From an uncultured Ignavibacteria bacterium (GTDB lineage: Bacteria > Bacteroidota > Ignavibacteria > SZUA-365), in contig CAJXSA010000145.1 of NCBI GenBank assembly GCA_913060595.1, forward strand, positions 1 through 9,028: DNA of 9,028 nucleotides, in the 5' to 3' direction. Shown one piece after another: positions 1 to 6,687 of the stretch. Position 1 is the stretch's first letter, and every line of letters begins with the position of its first letter. The notes beneath the pieces are model-generated. The model ran no database searches, was not told the origin of the DNA, and was given only the letters and a program-made list of their open reading frames with translations. Position numbers and translations under genes: made by a program.

Positions 1-736
1 GCTGATTTCCGATATCGAGAGCTGCGGCCAGAAAGCGGTGTTCCACAACATGAACGCAGCCGACGAGCACAAGCGGCATGCAATGCTGGATAATTTCGTG
101 GAGGAATTCCACCGCGAAGGACGCGCGGAAATCAAGGTGCTCATGCATTCGCTGGCTTTCGGTACGCTGCGTCCCCTCGTCGGCCGCAATGAAGCCGAAA
201 TGATGAAAAAGGCCCAGCTCGAGATGACGCTCGATGTCATGGCAAATTCCCTGATTTACTGGACGCAGGACACCGTGCGCCGGGGCCTCCTTGGACGGGG
301 AGCGCGCATTTTCGCAATGACCAGCGACGGCGCGAACCTGAATCTCCCCTTTTACGGCGCCGTGTCGGCGGCGAAGGCCGCACTGGAATCCTACGTGCGC
401 CAGCTGGCCATTGAACTCGGTCCCCGTGGCATCACCGTCAACGCCCTGCTGGCCGGCGTGACCGACACGCCCGCGCTGAGCAAGATTCCCGGCGCCCGCA
501 ACATGCTGTACGCGGCCGTGGCCAAGAATCCCTTCGCCCGCGCCACCGTGCCCGAGGACGTGGCAAAAGCCATGATCGCCCTGCTGCAGAACGGCACGGA
601 GTTCATCAACGGCAACACGATCGGCGTCGACGGCGGCGAAAGCAAGATCAGTTACGTCGGACAGAAGTCGCCGTACCAGTACGCCGACCTCAACCTGCTC
701 AACGAAAGCTCCTGGGATCCCACGGACGTCTCGTGA
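1..736 (+). CDS. FabL-like enoyl-ACP reductase (SDR family), 5' end cut off by the window
   Basis: The reading frame is open from base 2, so the GTG at 38 is probably not the real start. About 244 residues are visible, and comparison with FabL of Bacillus (from memory) suggests some 45 residues are missing, including the Gly-rich NAD(P)-binding loop. Visible SDR features are the HSLAFG segment near 158-175, the MTSDG strand around 318-332, and a catalytic Tyr (353-355) followed by six residues and Lys (374-376). That Y-x6-K spacing is typical of FabI/FabL enoyl reductases; ordinary SDRs have Y-x3-K. The stretch after it (GPRGITVNALLAG, then DTPAL, and near the end FINGNTIGVDGG) follows FabL closely. 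Such enzymes reduce the trans-2 double bond of enoyl-ACP in the last step of fatty-acid elongation. The acyl-CoA dehydrogenase follows after 43 bp with no terminator, so co-transcription is likely. Fold assignment is firm; the exact substrate is inferred. Confidence 0.85.
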   Translation, partial: LISDIESCGQKAVFHNMNAADEHKRHAMLDNFVEEFHREGRAEIKVLMHSLAFGTLRPLVGRNEAEMMKKAQLEMTLDVMANSLIYWTQDTVRRGLLGRGARIFAMTSDGANLNLPFYGAVSAAKAALESYVRQLAIELGPRGITVNALLAGVTDTPALSKIPGARNMLYAAVAKNPFARATVPEDVAKAMIALLQNGTEFINGNTIGVDGGESKISYVGQKSPYQYADLNLLNESSWDPTDVS

Positions 737-779
737 CGCATCATATATTCCCTATCCCACACACAATCGGCTCAACCAT

Positions 780-1931
780 ATGAACCTTTTCGAATTCACC
801 GAAGAACAGAACATGCTCCGCGACATGGTGCGCGAGTTCGTCAACGAGGAAGTGAAGCCCATCGCCGGCGACATCGATGAAAACGAGGAGATCCCGAAGG
901 ACCTCGTCAGGAAAATCGGCGAGCTGGGACTGATGGGAACCGTGTTCCCGGAAGAATACGGCGGCGGCGGTTTCGGCGAGGTCGGATACTGCATCGCGCA
1001 GGAAGAAATGGCGCGCGGCTGCCTCTCCACCGCCACCATGATCGGCGCGCACATGTCTATCGGCACCAACGCCATTTTCCTGGGCGGCACCGAGGAACTC
1101 AAGCAGAAATACCTGCCCAAGCTCTGTTCGGGTGAATATCTCGGCGCCTTCGGACTGACCGAAGCCACGGCGGGATCGGACTCCTTCAACGTGCGCACCC
1201 GCGCGGTCAAGGACGGCGACGACTGGATTCTCAACGGCGAAAAGCTCTGGATCACCAACGGCGGCACCGCCGACGTGGTCTCCGTCTTCGCGCGCACCGA
1301 GCGCGGCGTCACCGCCTTCGCCGTGGAAACGTCCTGGGAAGGCTACCAGGCCGGACCGAAAGAAAAGAAAATGGGCATCCGCGGCAGCGCCACCAACGCC
1401 ATCACCTTCAAGGACGTCCGCGTGCCGGGCGAAAACCTCATCGGCTCCGACGGACGCGGCTTCCTCATCGCGATGAAAACGCTGGACGCCGGCCGCCTTG
1501 GCCTCGGCGCATGCTGCGTCGGCGCCGCGAAAGAACTGATCGAACTCTCCACGCGCTATTCGAAAGAGCGCAAGCAGTTCGACAGTCCCATTGCCAACTT
1601 CGAGGCCGTGCAGTTCATGCTCGCCGAAATGTGGGCATACACCTACGCGATGGAAAGCATTGTCTACCGCACCGCCGCGGATTACGACGCCGGGAAGAAA
1701 ATCTCCACGCAGTCGGCCGCCGTCAAGCTGCTCTGCAGCGAAGGACTCGACAAGGTGGTGGACATGGCCGTGCAGATTCACGGCGGCATGGGCTACTCGC
1801 GCGAACTGCCCGTCGAACGCATGTACCGCGACAGCCGCATCAACCGCATCTTCGAAGGCACCAACGAAATTCAGAAGCTGGTCATCTCCCACGACGTGCT
1901 CAAGCGCAACGGTATGTGGGCGGTGCTGTAG
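780..1931 (+). CDS. acyl-CoA dehydrogenase (FAD-dependent)
   Basis: The product is 383 residues, the normal length for a short/medium-chain acyl-CoA dehydrogenase. These soluble flavoenzymes oxidise acyl-CoA to trans-2-enoyl-CoA and pass electrons to electron-transfer flavoprotein. The N-terminal helical domain (about 1-115) is followed by the first family signature, GLTEATAGSDSFN (125-137), which fits except for Asn at its last position. The middle beta domain (LNGEKLWITN, 151-160) comes next, then the C-terminal helical domain with the second signature at 332-351 (Q-x2-GG-x-GY-x2-E-x4-R-x3-D), a full match. Glu359 in RIFEGTNEIQ is the expected catalytic base for straight-chain substrates. 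All key residues are present and the gene looks intact. The ATG at 780 starts the conserved N-terminus, but no Shine-Dalgarno sequence precedes it. The likely role is beta-oxidation or branched-chain acyl-CoA degradation; chain-length preference cannot be read from the sequence. Confidence 0.95.
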   Translation: MNLFEFTEEQNMLRDMVREFVNEEVKPIAGDIDENEEIPKDLVRKIGELGLMGTVFPEEYGGGGFGEVGYCIAQEEMARGCLSTATMIGAHMSIGTNAIFLGGTEELKQKYLPKLCSGEYLGAFGLTEATAGSDSFNVRTRAVKDGDDWILNGEKLWITNGGTADVVSVFARTERGVTAFAVETSWEGYQAGPKEKKMGIRGSATNAITFKDVRVPGENLIGSDGRGFLIAMKTLDAGRLGLGACCVGAAKELIELSTRYSKERKQFDSPIANFEAVQFMLAEMWAYTYAMESIVYRTAADYDAGKKISTQSAAVKLLCSEGLDKVVDMAVQIHGGMGYSRELPVERMYRDSRINRIFEGTNEIQKLVISHDVLKRNGMWAVL

Positions 1932-1943
1932 CCCCGCTGCGCG

Positions 1944-2025
1944 GAGCTGTTCCCGCCTCCGGCGGAAACGTATTTGGCTTCGCCGAGCTGTTCCCGCCTC
2001 CGGCGGAAACGTATTTGGCTTCGCC
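1944..2025 (+). repeat. perfect 41-bp tandem duplication inside the hairpin cluster
   Basis: Bases 1944-1984 and 1985-2025 are identical over 41 bp. Each copy holds one long hairpin (GCC-TCC-GGC core), one GTATTT spacer and one GGC-TTC-GCC mini-hairpin. Perfect identity points to recent slippage or unequal crossing-over, and to a copy number that may vary between strains. Confidence 0.95.
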
Positions 2026-2054
2026 GTATTTGTTCCGCTGCGCGGAACGTATTT

Positions 2055-2082
2055 GGCCCCGCTCCGCGGGGCCGTATTTTTT
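2055..2082 (+). terminator. intrinsic terminator after the reductase/dehydrogenase pair
   Basis: A perfect 8-bp stem (GGCCCCGC paired with GCGGGGCC, loop TCC, 2055-2073) is followed by GTA and six T residues (2077-2082). This is a textbook Rho-independent terminator and separates the upstream acyl-chain genes from the acyltransferase gene. Confidence 0.75.
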
Positions 2083-2171
2083 CTCCGTGCTGATCCGCAC
2101 GATCCGTTTTATCCGTGTTCCTCTTACGGATGCTCATTGCGTAAAAGCTCCCGAGAATAGTATTTTCCCGC

Positions 2172-2969
2172 ATGATACCGCACGACACGAAAATCGCCGC
2201 ACAGCCGACGTACATCACGCCGGCGGACAGAAAGACCTCCATCCTCCCCAGCACCCTGGCCGTCTACCTCCGCGTGGTCAAAGTCGTATTCAGCAGCGCG
2301 CATTACGCGAAACGCGGACTGTATGACTCGCGCCGCTGGGCCAACAGCAGCCTCGACATCTTCAACGGCATCGAGCGCGGCGGCTGCCGCTTCGAGATCA
2401 CCGGCATGGAGCACATCAACGACCTCGACGAACCGGTGGTCTTCGCGGGCAACCACATGAGCACGCTCGAAACGGTGGTCCTCCCCGGACTGATCAACCC
2501 CGTCCGTCCGTGCACCTTCGTGATCAAACCCAGCCTGATGGAATACCCGGTGTTCGGCCACGTGATGCGCAGCCGCGATCCGATCGTCGTCAGCCGTGAC
2601 AATCCCCGCCAGGACCTGGTCACCGTGCTGGAGGAAGGCGCGAAAAAACTCGCGGCCGGCATCTCCATCGTCCTCTTTCCGCAGACCACGCGCACGACAG
2701 ACTTCGATCCCGCACATTTCAACACCCTGGGAGTGAAACTCGCGAAAAAGGCGGGTGTGCGCGTCGTGCCCGTCGCGCTGAAAACCGATGCCTGGGGCAA
2801 CGGCAAACGCTTCAAGGAATTCGGTCCCATCGATCCGTCCAGGACCATACACTTCACCTTCGGCGCACCGATGGAAGTGACAGCCAACGGACGCGAGCAG
2901 CACGAGGCCATCGTCCAATTCATCACCGAGCACCTCAACCGCTGGCGCCGCGAGGAAGCCGGCGGCTAG
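2172..2969 (+). CDS. PlsC/LPLAT-type lysophospholipid acyltransferase with non-canonical motifs
   Basis: This 265-residue protein has the length and motif order of 1-acyl-glycerol-3-phosphate acyltransferases, which transfer an acyl chain onto a lysophospholipid at the inner membrane. Block I is GNHMSTLE, with His95 followed four residues later by Glu100 where the family has Asp (HX4D). Block II is KPSLMEYPVFG...DPIVVSRDN (119-144). Block III is FPQTTRT (169-175) in place of the usual FPEGTRS. Block IV is VVPVALKTDAWGNG (198-211), a good match. A weakly hydrophobic segment lies near 24-42, with no clear signal peptide. The ATG at 2172 is chosen because the conserved protein starts close behind it; no ribosome-binding site is visible. 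The upstream terminator suggests separate transcription. Fold assignment is secure; the acceptor substrate, and whether the enzyme uses the standard His-Asp mechanism, are open. Confidence 0.85.
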   Translation: MIPHDTKIAAQPTYITPADRKTSILPSTLAVYLRVVKVVFSSAHYAKRGLYDSRRWANSSLDIFNGIERGGCRFEITGMEHINDLDEPVVFAGNHMSTLETVVLPGLINPVRPCTFVIKPSLMEYPVFGHVMRSRDPIVVSRDNPRQDLVTVLEEGAKKLAAGISIVLFPQTTRTTDFDPAHFNTLGVKLAKKAGVRVVPVALKTDAWGNGKRFKEFGPIDPSRTIHFTFGAPMEVTANGREQHEAIVQFITEHLNRWRREEAGG

Positions 2970-3029
2970 GTCGCGCCCCGGATCCGCCTCTCCTCCTTCG
3001 CAACCGATTTCGCGGTGCGCGCTGATTTC

Positions 3030-3060
3030 ATTGCATTTGCCTCCCACCGCGTCTATTTTG
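3030..3060 (+). promoter_or_regulatory. possible Bacteroidota-type promoter for the giant envelope gene
   Basis: ATTG (3030-3033) and TATTTTG (3054-3060) are separated by 20 bp, resembling the TTTG / TAnnTTTG elements of Bacteroidota, though the second element is one base short. It ends 32 bp before the GTG start. This is motif resemblance only and depends on the organism being of that phylum. Confidence 0.25.
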
Positions 3061-3092
3061 CCCTCTTTCCACGGCAATAGCAGTCGCCCACG

Positions 3093-6000
3093 GTGAATCC
3101 CCGCCTCATTTTCATTTTTTCGCTCCTCCTCTTCCCGGCAGGTCATACCCTCCGGGCGCAGGCTGATGGCCCGCTGTGGCAGCGCCATGCCGATACCCTG
3201 CAGCTGCGCCAGGGCGATACGCTCCGCCTTTCGCATCGCTTCGTGCAGCGGGAAGGACTGCGCGTCACCCTGCTCACCGGCGCGGAACGCGACGTGACCG
3301 GGGAGGCCGCACTCGACGGTCCCGCGGGTACGCTCTTCCTCTCCCCCGCCTCGCTGCCGGACAGCGTCACCACCATCGCGGTGCATTACACCGCCCTGCC
3401 GCTGCAGCTTCCCCTGGAGTACCGTCTGCGCCGTCTCGTCCGCTACGACGACAGCACGGCGGACGGGGACCTTCAGGTCGCCGCACCGTCGCGTCCGCTG
3501 AACATGGAAAGCATTTTCGGCAGCGAGCTGCAGAAAAACGGGTATATCGGACGCGGCTTCACCGTGGGAAGCAACCGCGACCTGAGCATCAACAGCGGCT
3601 TCCGCCTGCAGCTGGCCGGAAAGCTGTCCGACGACATCACGGTGACCGGCGCGCTGACCGACGAGAACACACCCATTCAGCCCGAAGGCAACACGCGCAC
3701 CATACAGGAACTCGACCGCGTCTACATCAACATCGCGGGCAACGGCATGTCCGCCACACTCGGCGACTTCCCGCTCAGCTACGGCGACACCGAGTTCGGC
3801 CGCTACAACCGCAAGCTCTCCGGCGTGCTCGGCGAGGCAGAGTCCGGCGCCACCCGCGCGGCGGTGTCCTATGCCACGCTCAACGGCACCTATCACAGCA
3901 TGCAGTTCAACGGTATCGACGGCGTGCAGGGACCGTACCGGCTGACGGGACGCAACGGAGAACAGCCCATTCTCGTCCTCGCCGGCACGGAGAACGTGTA
4001 CGTGGACGGCGTGCGCATGACGCGCGGAGAACGCAACGACTACGTGATCGAATACGCCAACGGGGAAATCACTTTCACGCCGAATCGCCTCATCACGAGT
4101 TATTCCCGCATCACCGTCGATTATGAGTATGCCGAACGGGAGTACACGCGCAGCATGATCACCGCGGACGTGGAGACGGGACTGTTCGACGAGCTGATCA
4201 CCGTGGGCGCGCGATACATCCGGGAAGCGGATGACGAGGACAGTCCCATCGACCTCGATTTCAGCGACGCCGACCGCGGCATCCTTTCCGCGGCGGGCGA
4301 CGACGCACAGTCCGCGTCCCGCAGCGGGGTGACCTACGTGGGCTTCGACACTGCGCGTGGCGCGGGTGCGGGACAGTACCTGCGCGTGGACAGCACTGTC
4401 GCCGGCGCACCGTACACCTTCTACCGCTATGCGCCGGGCAGCGACAGCGCCACCTACGTGCTCTCCTTCTCGTACGTCGGACAGGGACAGGGCGATTACC
4501 GGCGGCAGACGGTGGGAACATTCGTCTTCGCCGGCATCGGCGGCGGGGGTTACGCGCCGCTGCGCCTGCTGCCGCTCGCACGTCTGCATCAGCTGATCGA
4601 CCTGCGCCTGCGGGCGCGTCCGCACGACGACCTGCAGCTGCACGGCGAAGTCGGCGTCAGCGACCTCGACCGCAACCGCTTCTCCGACGACGACGACGGC
4701 GACAACACCGGCGCCGCGTACAACCTCGGCCTGGTGTGGAAACCGAAAACGCGACGTTTCGGGGACTTCGACCTCGCCCTGCGCTACCGCGACGTGGACG
4801 CACGCTTTCAGCCCGTGGACCGCATCAACGACATCGAGTTCAACCGCAAGTGGGACATCACCGCGCCCGCCACGGCGCGCGAGCGCATGACCGAAGGGAG
4901 CGCCGCGTGGTCGCCCTGGCGGCACACGCGCATCGCTGCCGGGGCGGGAAGCATTTCCCGGGGCGGCTTTTCCTCCCTGCGCCTCGACGGCGCGCTCACG
5001 GTCACACCCGCGACCGCGGACAGCGGGCTGCCGTCGCTGGATTATACGATCGAGCATATCGACAGCGACGACGCCAACGCGGGCATTCGCGGGAGCTGGC
5101 TGCGACAGCGCGGTACGGCCGAATACCGCGCGGGACTGTTCACACCGCGCCTGCGCTTCGAGCAGGAGCACCGGGAATCCCTCGATGCGGGAAGCGACAC
5201 CCTGCGTCCGGAAAGCCTTTCCTTTTTCGACGTCCGTCCCGGCGTGGTTTTCCCCTCCCTGTGGAACATGACCTTCAGCGCAGACGTGGGCGTGCGCGTC
5301 GAGGACGTCGCCGACGGGGGCATGCTCGCGCGGCAGTCCACAGACATCCTGCAGGTGTACGGCTGGCAGCTGCGGCCGTGGAAGGACCTCAGCTCCGAGA
5401 TCAGTGTCACCGTGCGTGACCGCCAGTACAGCGAGCTGTTCCGCGCCCGCGGACGCAAGGACCTGCAGACGGTGCTCACGCGGGCACAGACACGCTACGC
5501 GCCGCTGAACGGCGGCGTGCAGACCGACCTGCTGTACGAAGTCTCCACCGAGCGCACCTCGCGTCTGCAGCGCGTCTTCCTCAACGTGCCCTACGGGCAG
5601 GGCAACTACGAATATCTCGGCGACCTGAGCGGCAACGGCGTGCAGGACGAGGAGGAGTTCGAGCTCACCCGTTACGAGGGGGATTACGTGCTGCTGACAC
5701 TCCCGACCGACGAGCTGTTTCCCGTCATCGATCTCAAGACCAGTCTCCGCCTGCGGCTGCGTCCCGAACGTTTCCTCCCGCGCACGTCGACCGCATTCTG
5801 GATCGGGGCGCTGCGGGCGCTTTCCTCGGAATCCTTCGTCCGCATCGAGGAGAAAAGTGAGGAAAGCAATACGTCGGACATTTACCTGCTGCGCCTTTCC
5901 CGCTTCCTCGACGATTCGACCACCATACGCGGCTATCAGAATTTCCGCCAGGATTTCTTTCTCTTCGAACGAGCGCAGGACTTCTCCCTGCGCCTGCGCT

Positions 6001-6575
6001 TCGACGAGCGGCGCGGTTTCAGCCAGTACGCCCTCATCAGCGAGCGCAGTTACCGCCGTGAACGCTCACTGCGCATCAAGACACAGCTGGTGCGGGAAAT
6101 CGGATTGCAGGTCGACGCGATCTTCCTCGACGACGACGTGCTCGCCACCTCCTTCAGCAGCCGGGCGCGGGACATCGTGTCCTCGAACCTCGTGGCGGAT
6201 CTTTCCTACCGGCCCTGGAAATCGCTGGAAATCGGCTTCGTGATCGACAGCAAGTCCGCCACCGACAGCTACCCCGAAACGCCCGTGCAGGCAGACATCA
6301 CCGCGCTCACCCTGCGCTCGGTCACCAGCTTTTCCGGACCCGGCCGCCTGCGTGCGCAGATCGAGCGCAGCACCGTCACCTTCGACACCGAAGTCGAGCG
6401 TGCGCCGTTCGAGCTCACCGACGGACGCGTGGAGGGACAGAGCTGGGTCTGGCGCATCAATTTCGATTACCGTCTGACCGATTTCATGCAGGCCACGCTC
6501 TCCTATCTCGGCCGCGCCGAGGGGGAACGGGATACGATTCATATCGCGCGGGCGGAAGTAAAGGCGTTTTTCTGA
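3093..6575 (+). CDS. giant secreted/outer-membrane beta-rich protein of unknown function
   Basis: The 1160-residue product starts with a clear Sec signal peptide (Arg4, hydrophobic core 5-16, cleavage probably after Ala22-Gln-Ala24) and ends in Phe-Phe, as many BAM-inserted barrels do. The body is rich in alternating polar/aromatic strands with almost no long helices, as expected of an outer-membrane barrel or surface beta structure. The most conserved-looking part lies at about 135-350, with QLAGKLSDDITVTGAL, LGDFPLSYGDTEFGRYNRKL and, from about 280, GPYRLTGRNGE through RGERNDYVIEYANGEITF. Two acidic loops occur: SDDDDGDNTG at 531-540 and DLSGNGVQDEEE at 844-855, the latter EF-hand-like. I remember the GQGxYEY...GNGxxDxxEFE arrangement from large FCB-group surface proteins, some related to the SprA secretion protein, but SprA is about twice as long. 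The GTG start is required to keep the signal peptide. No function is assigned; export is well supported and a barrel is inferred. Confidence 0.8.
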   Translation: MNPRLIFIFSLLLFPAGHTLRAQADGPLWQRHADTLQLRQGDTLRLSHRFVQREGLRVTLLTGAERDVTGEAALDGPAGTLFLSPASLPDSVTTIAVHYTALPLQLPLEYRLRRLVRYDDSTADGDLQVAAPSRPLNMESIFGSELQKNGYIGRGFTVGSNRDLSINSGFRLQLAGKLSDDITVTGALTDENTPIQPEGNTRTIQELDRVYINIAGNGMSATLGDFPLSYGDTEFGRYNRKLSGVLGEAESGATRAAVSYATLNGTYHSMQFNGIDGVQGPYRLTGRNGEQPILVLAGTENVYVDGVRMTRGERNDYVIEYANGEITFTPNRLITSYSRITVDYEYAEREYTRSMITADVETGLFDELITVGARYIREADDEDSPIDLDFSDADRGILSAAGDDAQSASRSGVTYVGFDTARGAGAGQYLRVDSTVAGAPYTFYRYAPGSDSATYVLSFSYVGQGQGDYRRQTVGTFVFAGIGGGGYAPLRLLPLARLHQLIDLRLRARPHDDLQLHGEVGVSDLDRNRFSDDDDGDNTGAAYNLGLVWKPKTRRFGDFDLALRYRDVDARFQPVDRINDIEFNRKWDITAPATARERMTEGSAAWSPWRHTRIAAGAGSISRGGFSSLRLDGALTVTPATADSGLPSLDYTIEHIDSDDANAGIRGSWLRQRGTAEYRAGLFTPRLRFEQEHRESLDAGSDTLRPESLSFFDVRPGVVFPSLWNMTFSADVGVRVEDVADGGMLARQSTDILQVYGWQLRPWKDLSSEISVTVRDRQYSELFRARGRKDLQTVLTRAQTRYAPLNGGVQTDLLYEVSTERTSRLQRVFLNVPYGQGNYEYLGDLSGNGVQDEEEFELTRYEGDYVLLTLPTDELFPVIDLKTSLRLRLRPERFLPRTSTAFWIGALRALSSESFVRIEEKSEESNTSDIYLLRLSRFLDDSTTIRGYQNFRQDFFLFERAQDFSLRLRFDERRGFSQYALISERSYRRERSLRIKTQLVREIGLQVDAIFLDDDVLATSFSSRARDIVSSNLVADLSYRPWKSLEIGFVIDSKSATDSYPETPVQADITALTLRSVTSFSGPGRLRAQIERSTVTFDTEVERAPFELTDGRVEGQSWVWRINFDYRLTDFMQATLSYLGRAEGERDTIHIARAEVKAFF

Positions 6576-6597
6576 GTGTTTCCCCCGGGGATTCTCA
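6573..6597 (+). repeat. interrupted inverted repeat at the stop codon of the envelope gene
   Basis: TGAG at 6573-6576 (including the stop codon) can pair with CTCA at 6594-6597, with TCCC/GGGA (6581-6584 and 6588-6591) inside. The fold is weak and has no T-run, so it is at most an RNA 3'-end structure. Confidence 0.35.
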
Positions 6598-6621
6598 CCA
6601 TGCTGCTTCCACGCTGCGGGG

Positions 6622-6662
6622 GCGTTCCGCTCCCGCGGAACGCGCGGGGGTGCCTCCGGCAC
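6622..6662 (+). repeat. two hairpins of the same kind as after the dehydrogenase
   Basis: A perfect 9-bp stem (6622-6630 with 6635-6643, loop TCCC) contains the same 7-bp arms, GTTCCGC and GCGGAAC, as the hairpin at 2032-2048. Right behind it, GTGCC-TCC-GGCAC (6650-6662) has the same GCC-TCC-GGC core as the hairpins at 1949 and 1990. A third, looser fold joins ACGCG (6661-6665) to CGCGT (6681-6685), overlapping the last bases of the second hairpin. No T-run follows. The hairpins sit behind the envelope gene and may mark or protect the 3' end of its mRNA. Confidence 0.6.
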
Positions 6663-6687
6663 GCGTGAGCGCCTGCAGCGCGCGTGA

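Larger units (their letters stand above)
1931..2082 (+). repeat. cluster of seven short hairpins separated by GTATTT
   Basis: From the stop codon of the dehydrogenase onward, nearly every base belongs to a small GC-rich inverted repeat or a constant spacer. The hairpins are at 1931-1947, 1949-1969, 1976-1984, 1990-2010, 2017-2025, 2032-2048 and 2055-2073. Each has a three-base loop of the form T-N-C (TGC, TCC or TTC). Stems are 3 to 9 bp; the 1931, 1949 and 1990 hairpins each carry one C-A mismatch and the last two are perfect. The hexamer GTATTT directly follows five of them (1970, 2011, 2026, 2049, 2074). The stems differ while the spacer is constant. The last hairpin acts as a terminator; the role of the others is unknown. 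Confidence 0.8.

Noticed and set aside
741..1892. A 383-codon minus-strand frame opposite the acyl-CoA dehydrogenase
   Set aside because: It is codon-aligned antisense to a gene with full family signatures and its composition is typical of a shadow.
1931..2082. Insertion-sequence end or attachment site
   Set aside because: No transposase or integrase, no target-site duplication and no matching terminal inverted repeats were found nearby.
1511..2326. A plus-strand frame reading through the hairpin cluster and giving repeated peptides
   Set aside because: The repeated peptides are only the translation of the 41-bp DNA duplication; the frame overlaps two real genes out of phase.
2124..5171. 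A 1015-codon open frame on the minus strand spanning the acyltransferase and much of the envelope gene
   Set aside because: It is codon-aligned with both forward genes, which share a frame. In high-GC genes the forward codons TTA, CTA and TCA are rare, so the aligned antisense frame seldom meets a stop. The plus-strand proteins have family motifs; the antisense product has none and crosses the intergenic gap.
6066..6662. A 198-codon minus-strand frame at the end of the envelope gene
   Set aside because: It is a codon-aligned shadow running into hairpin DNA, with no recognisable domain.
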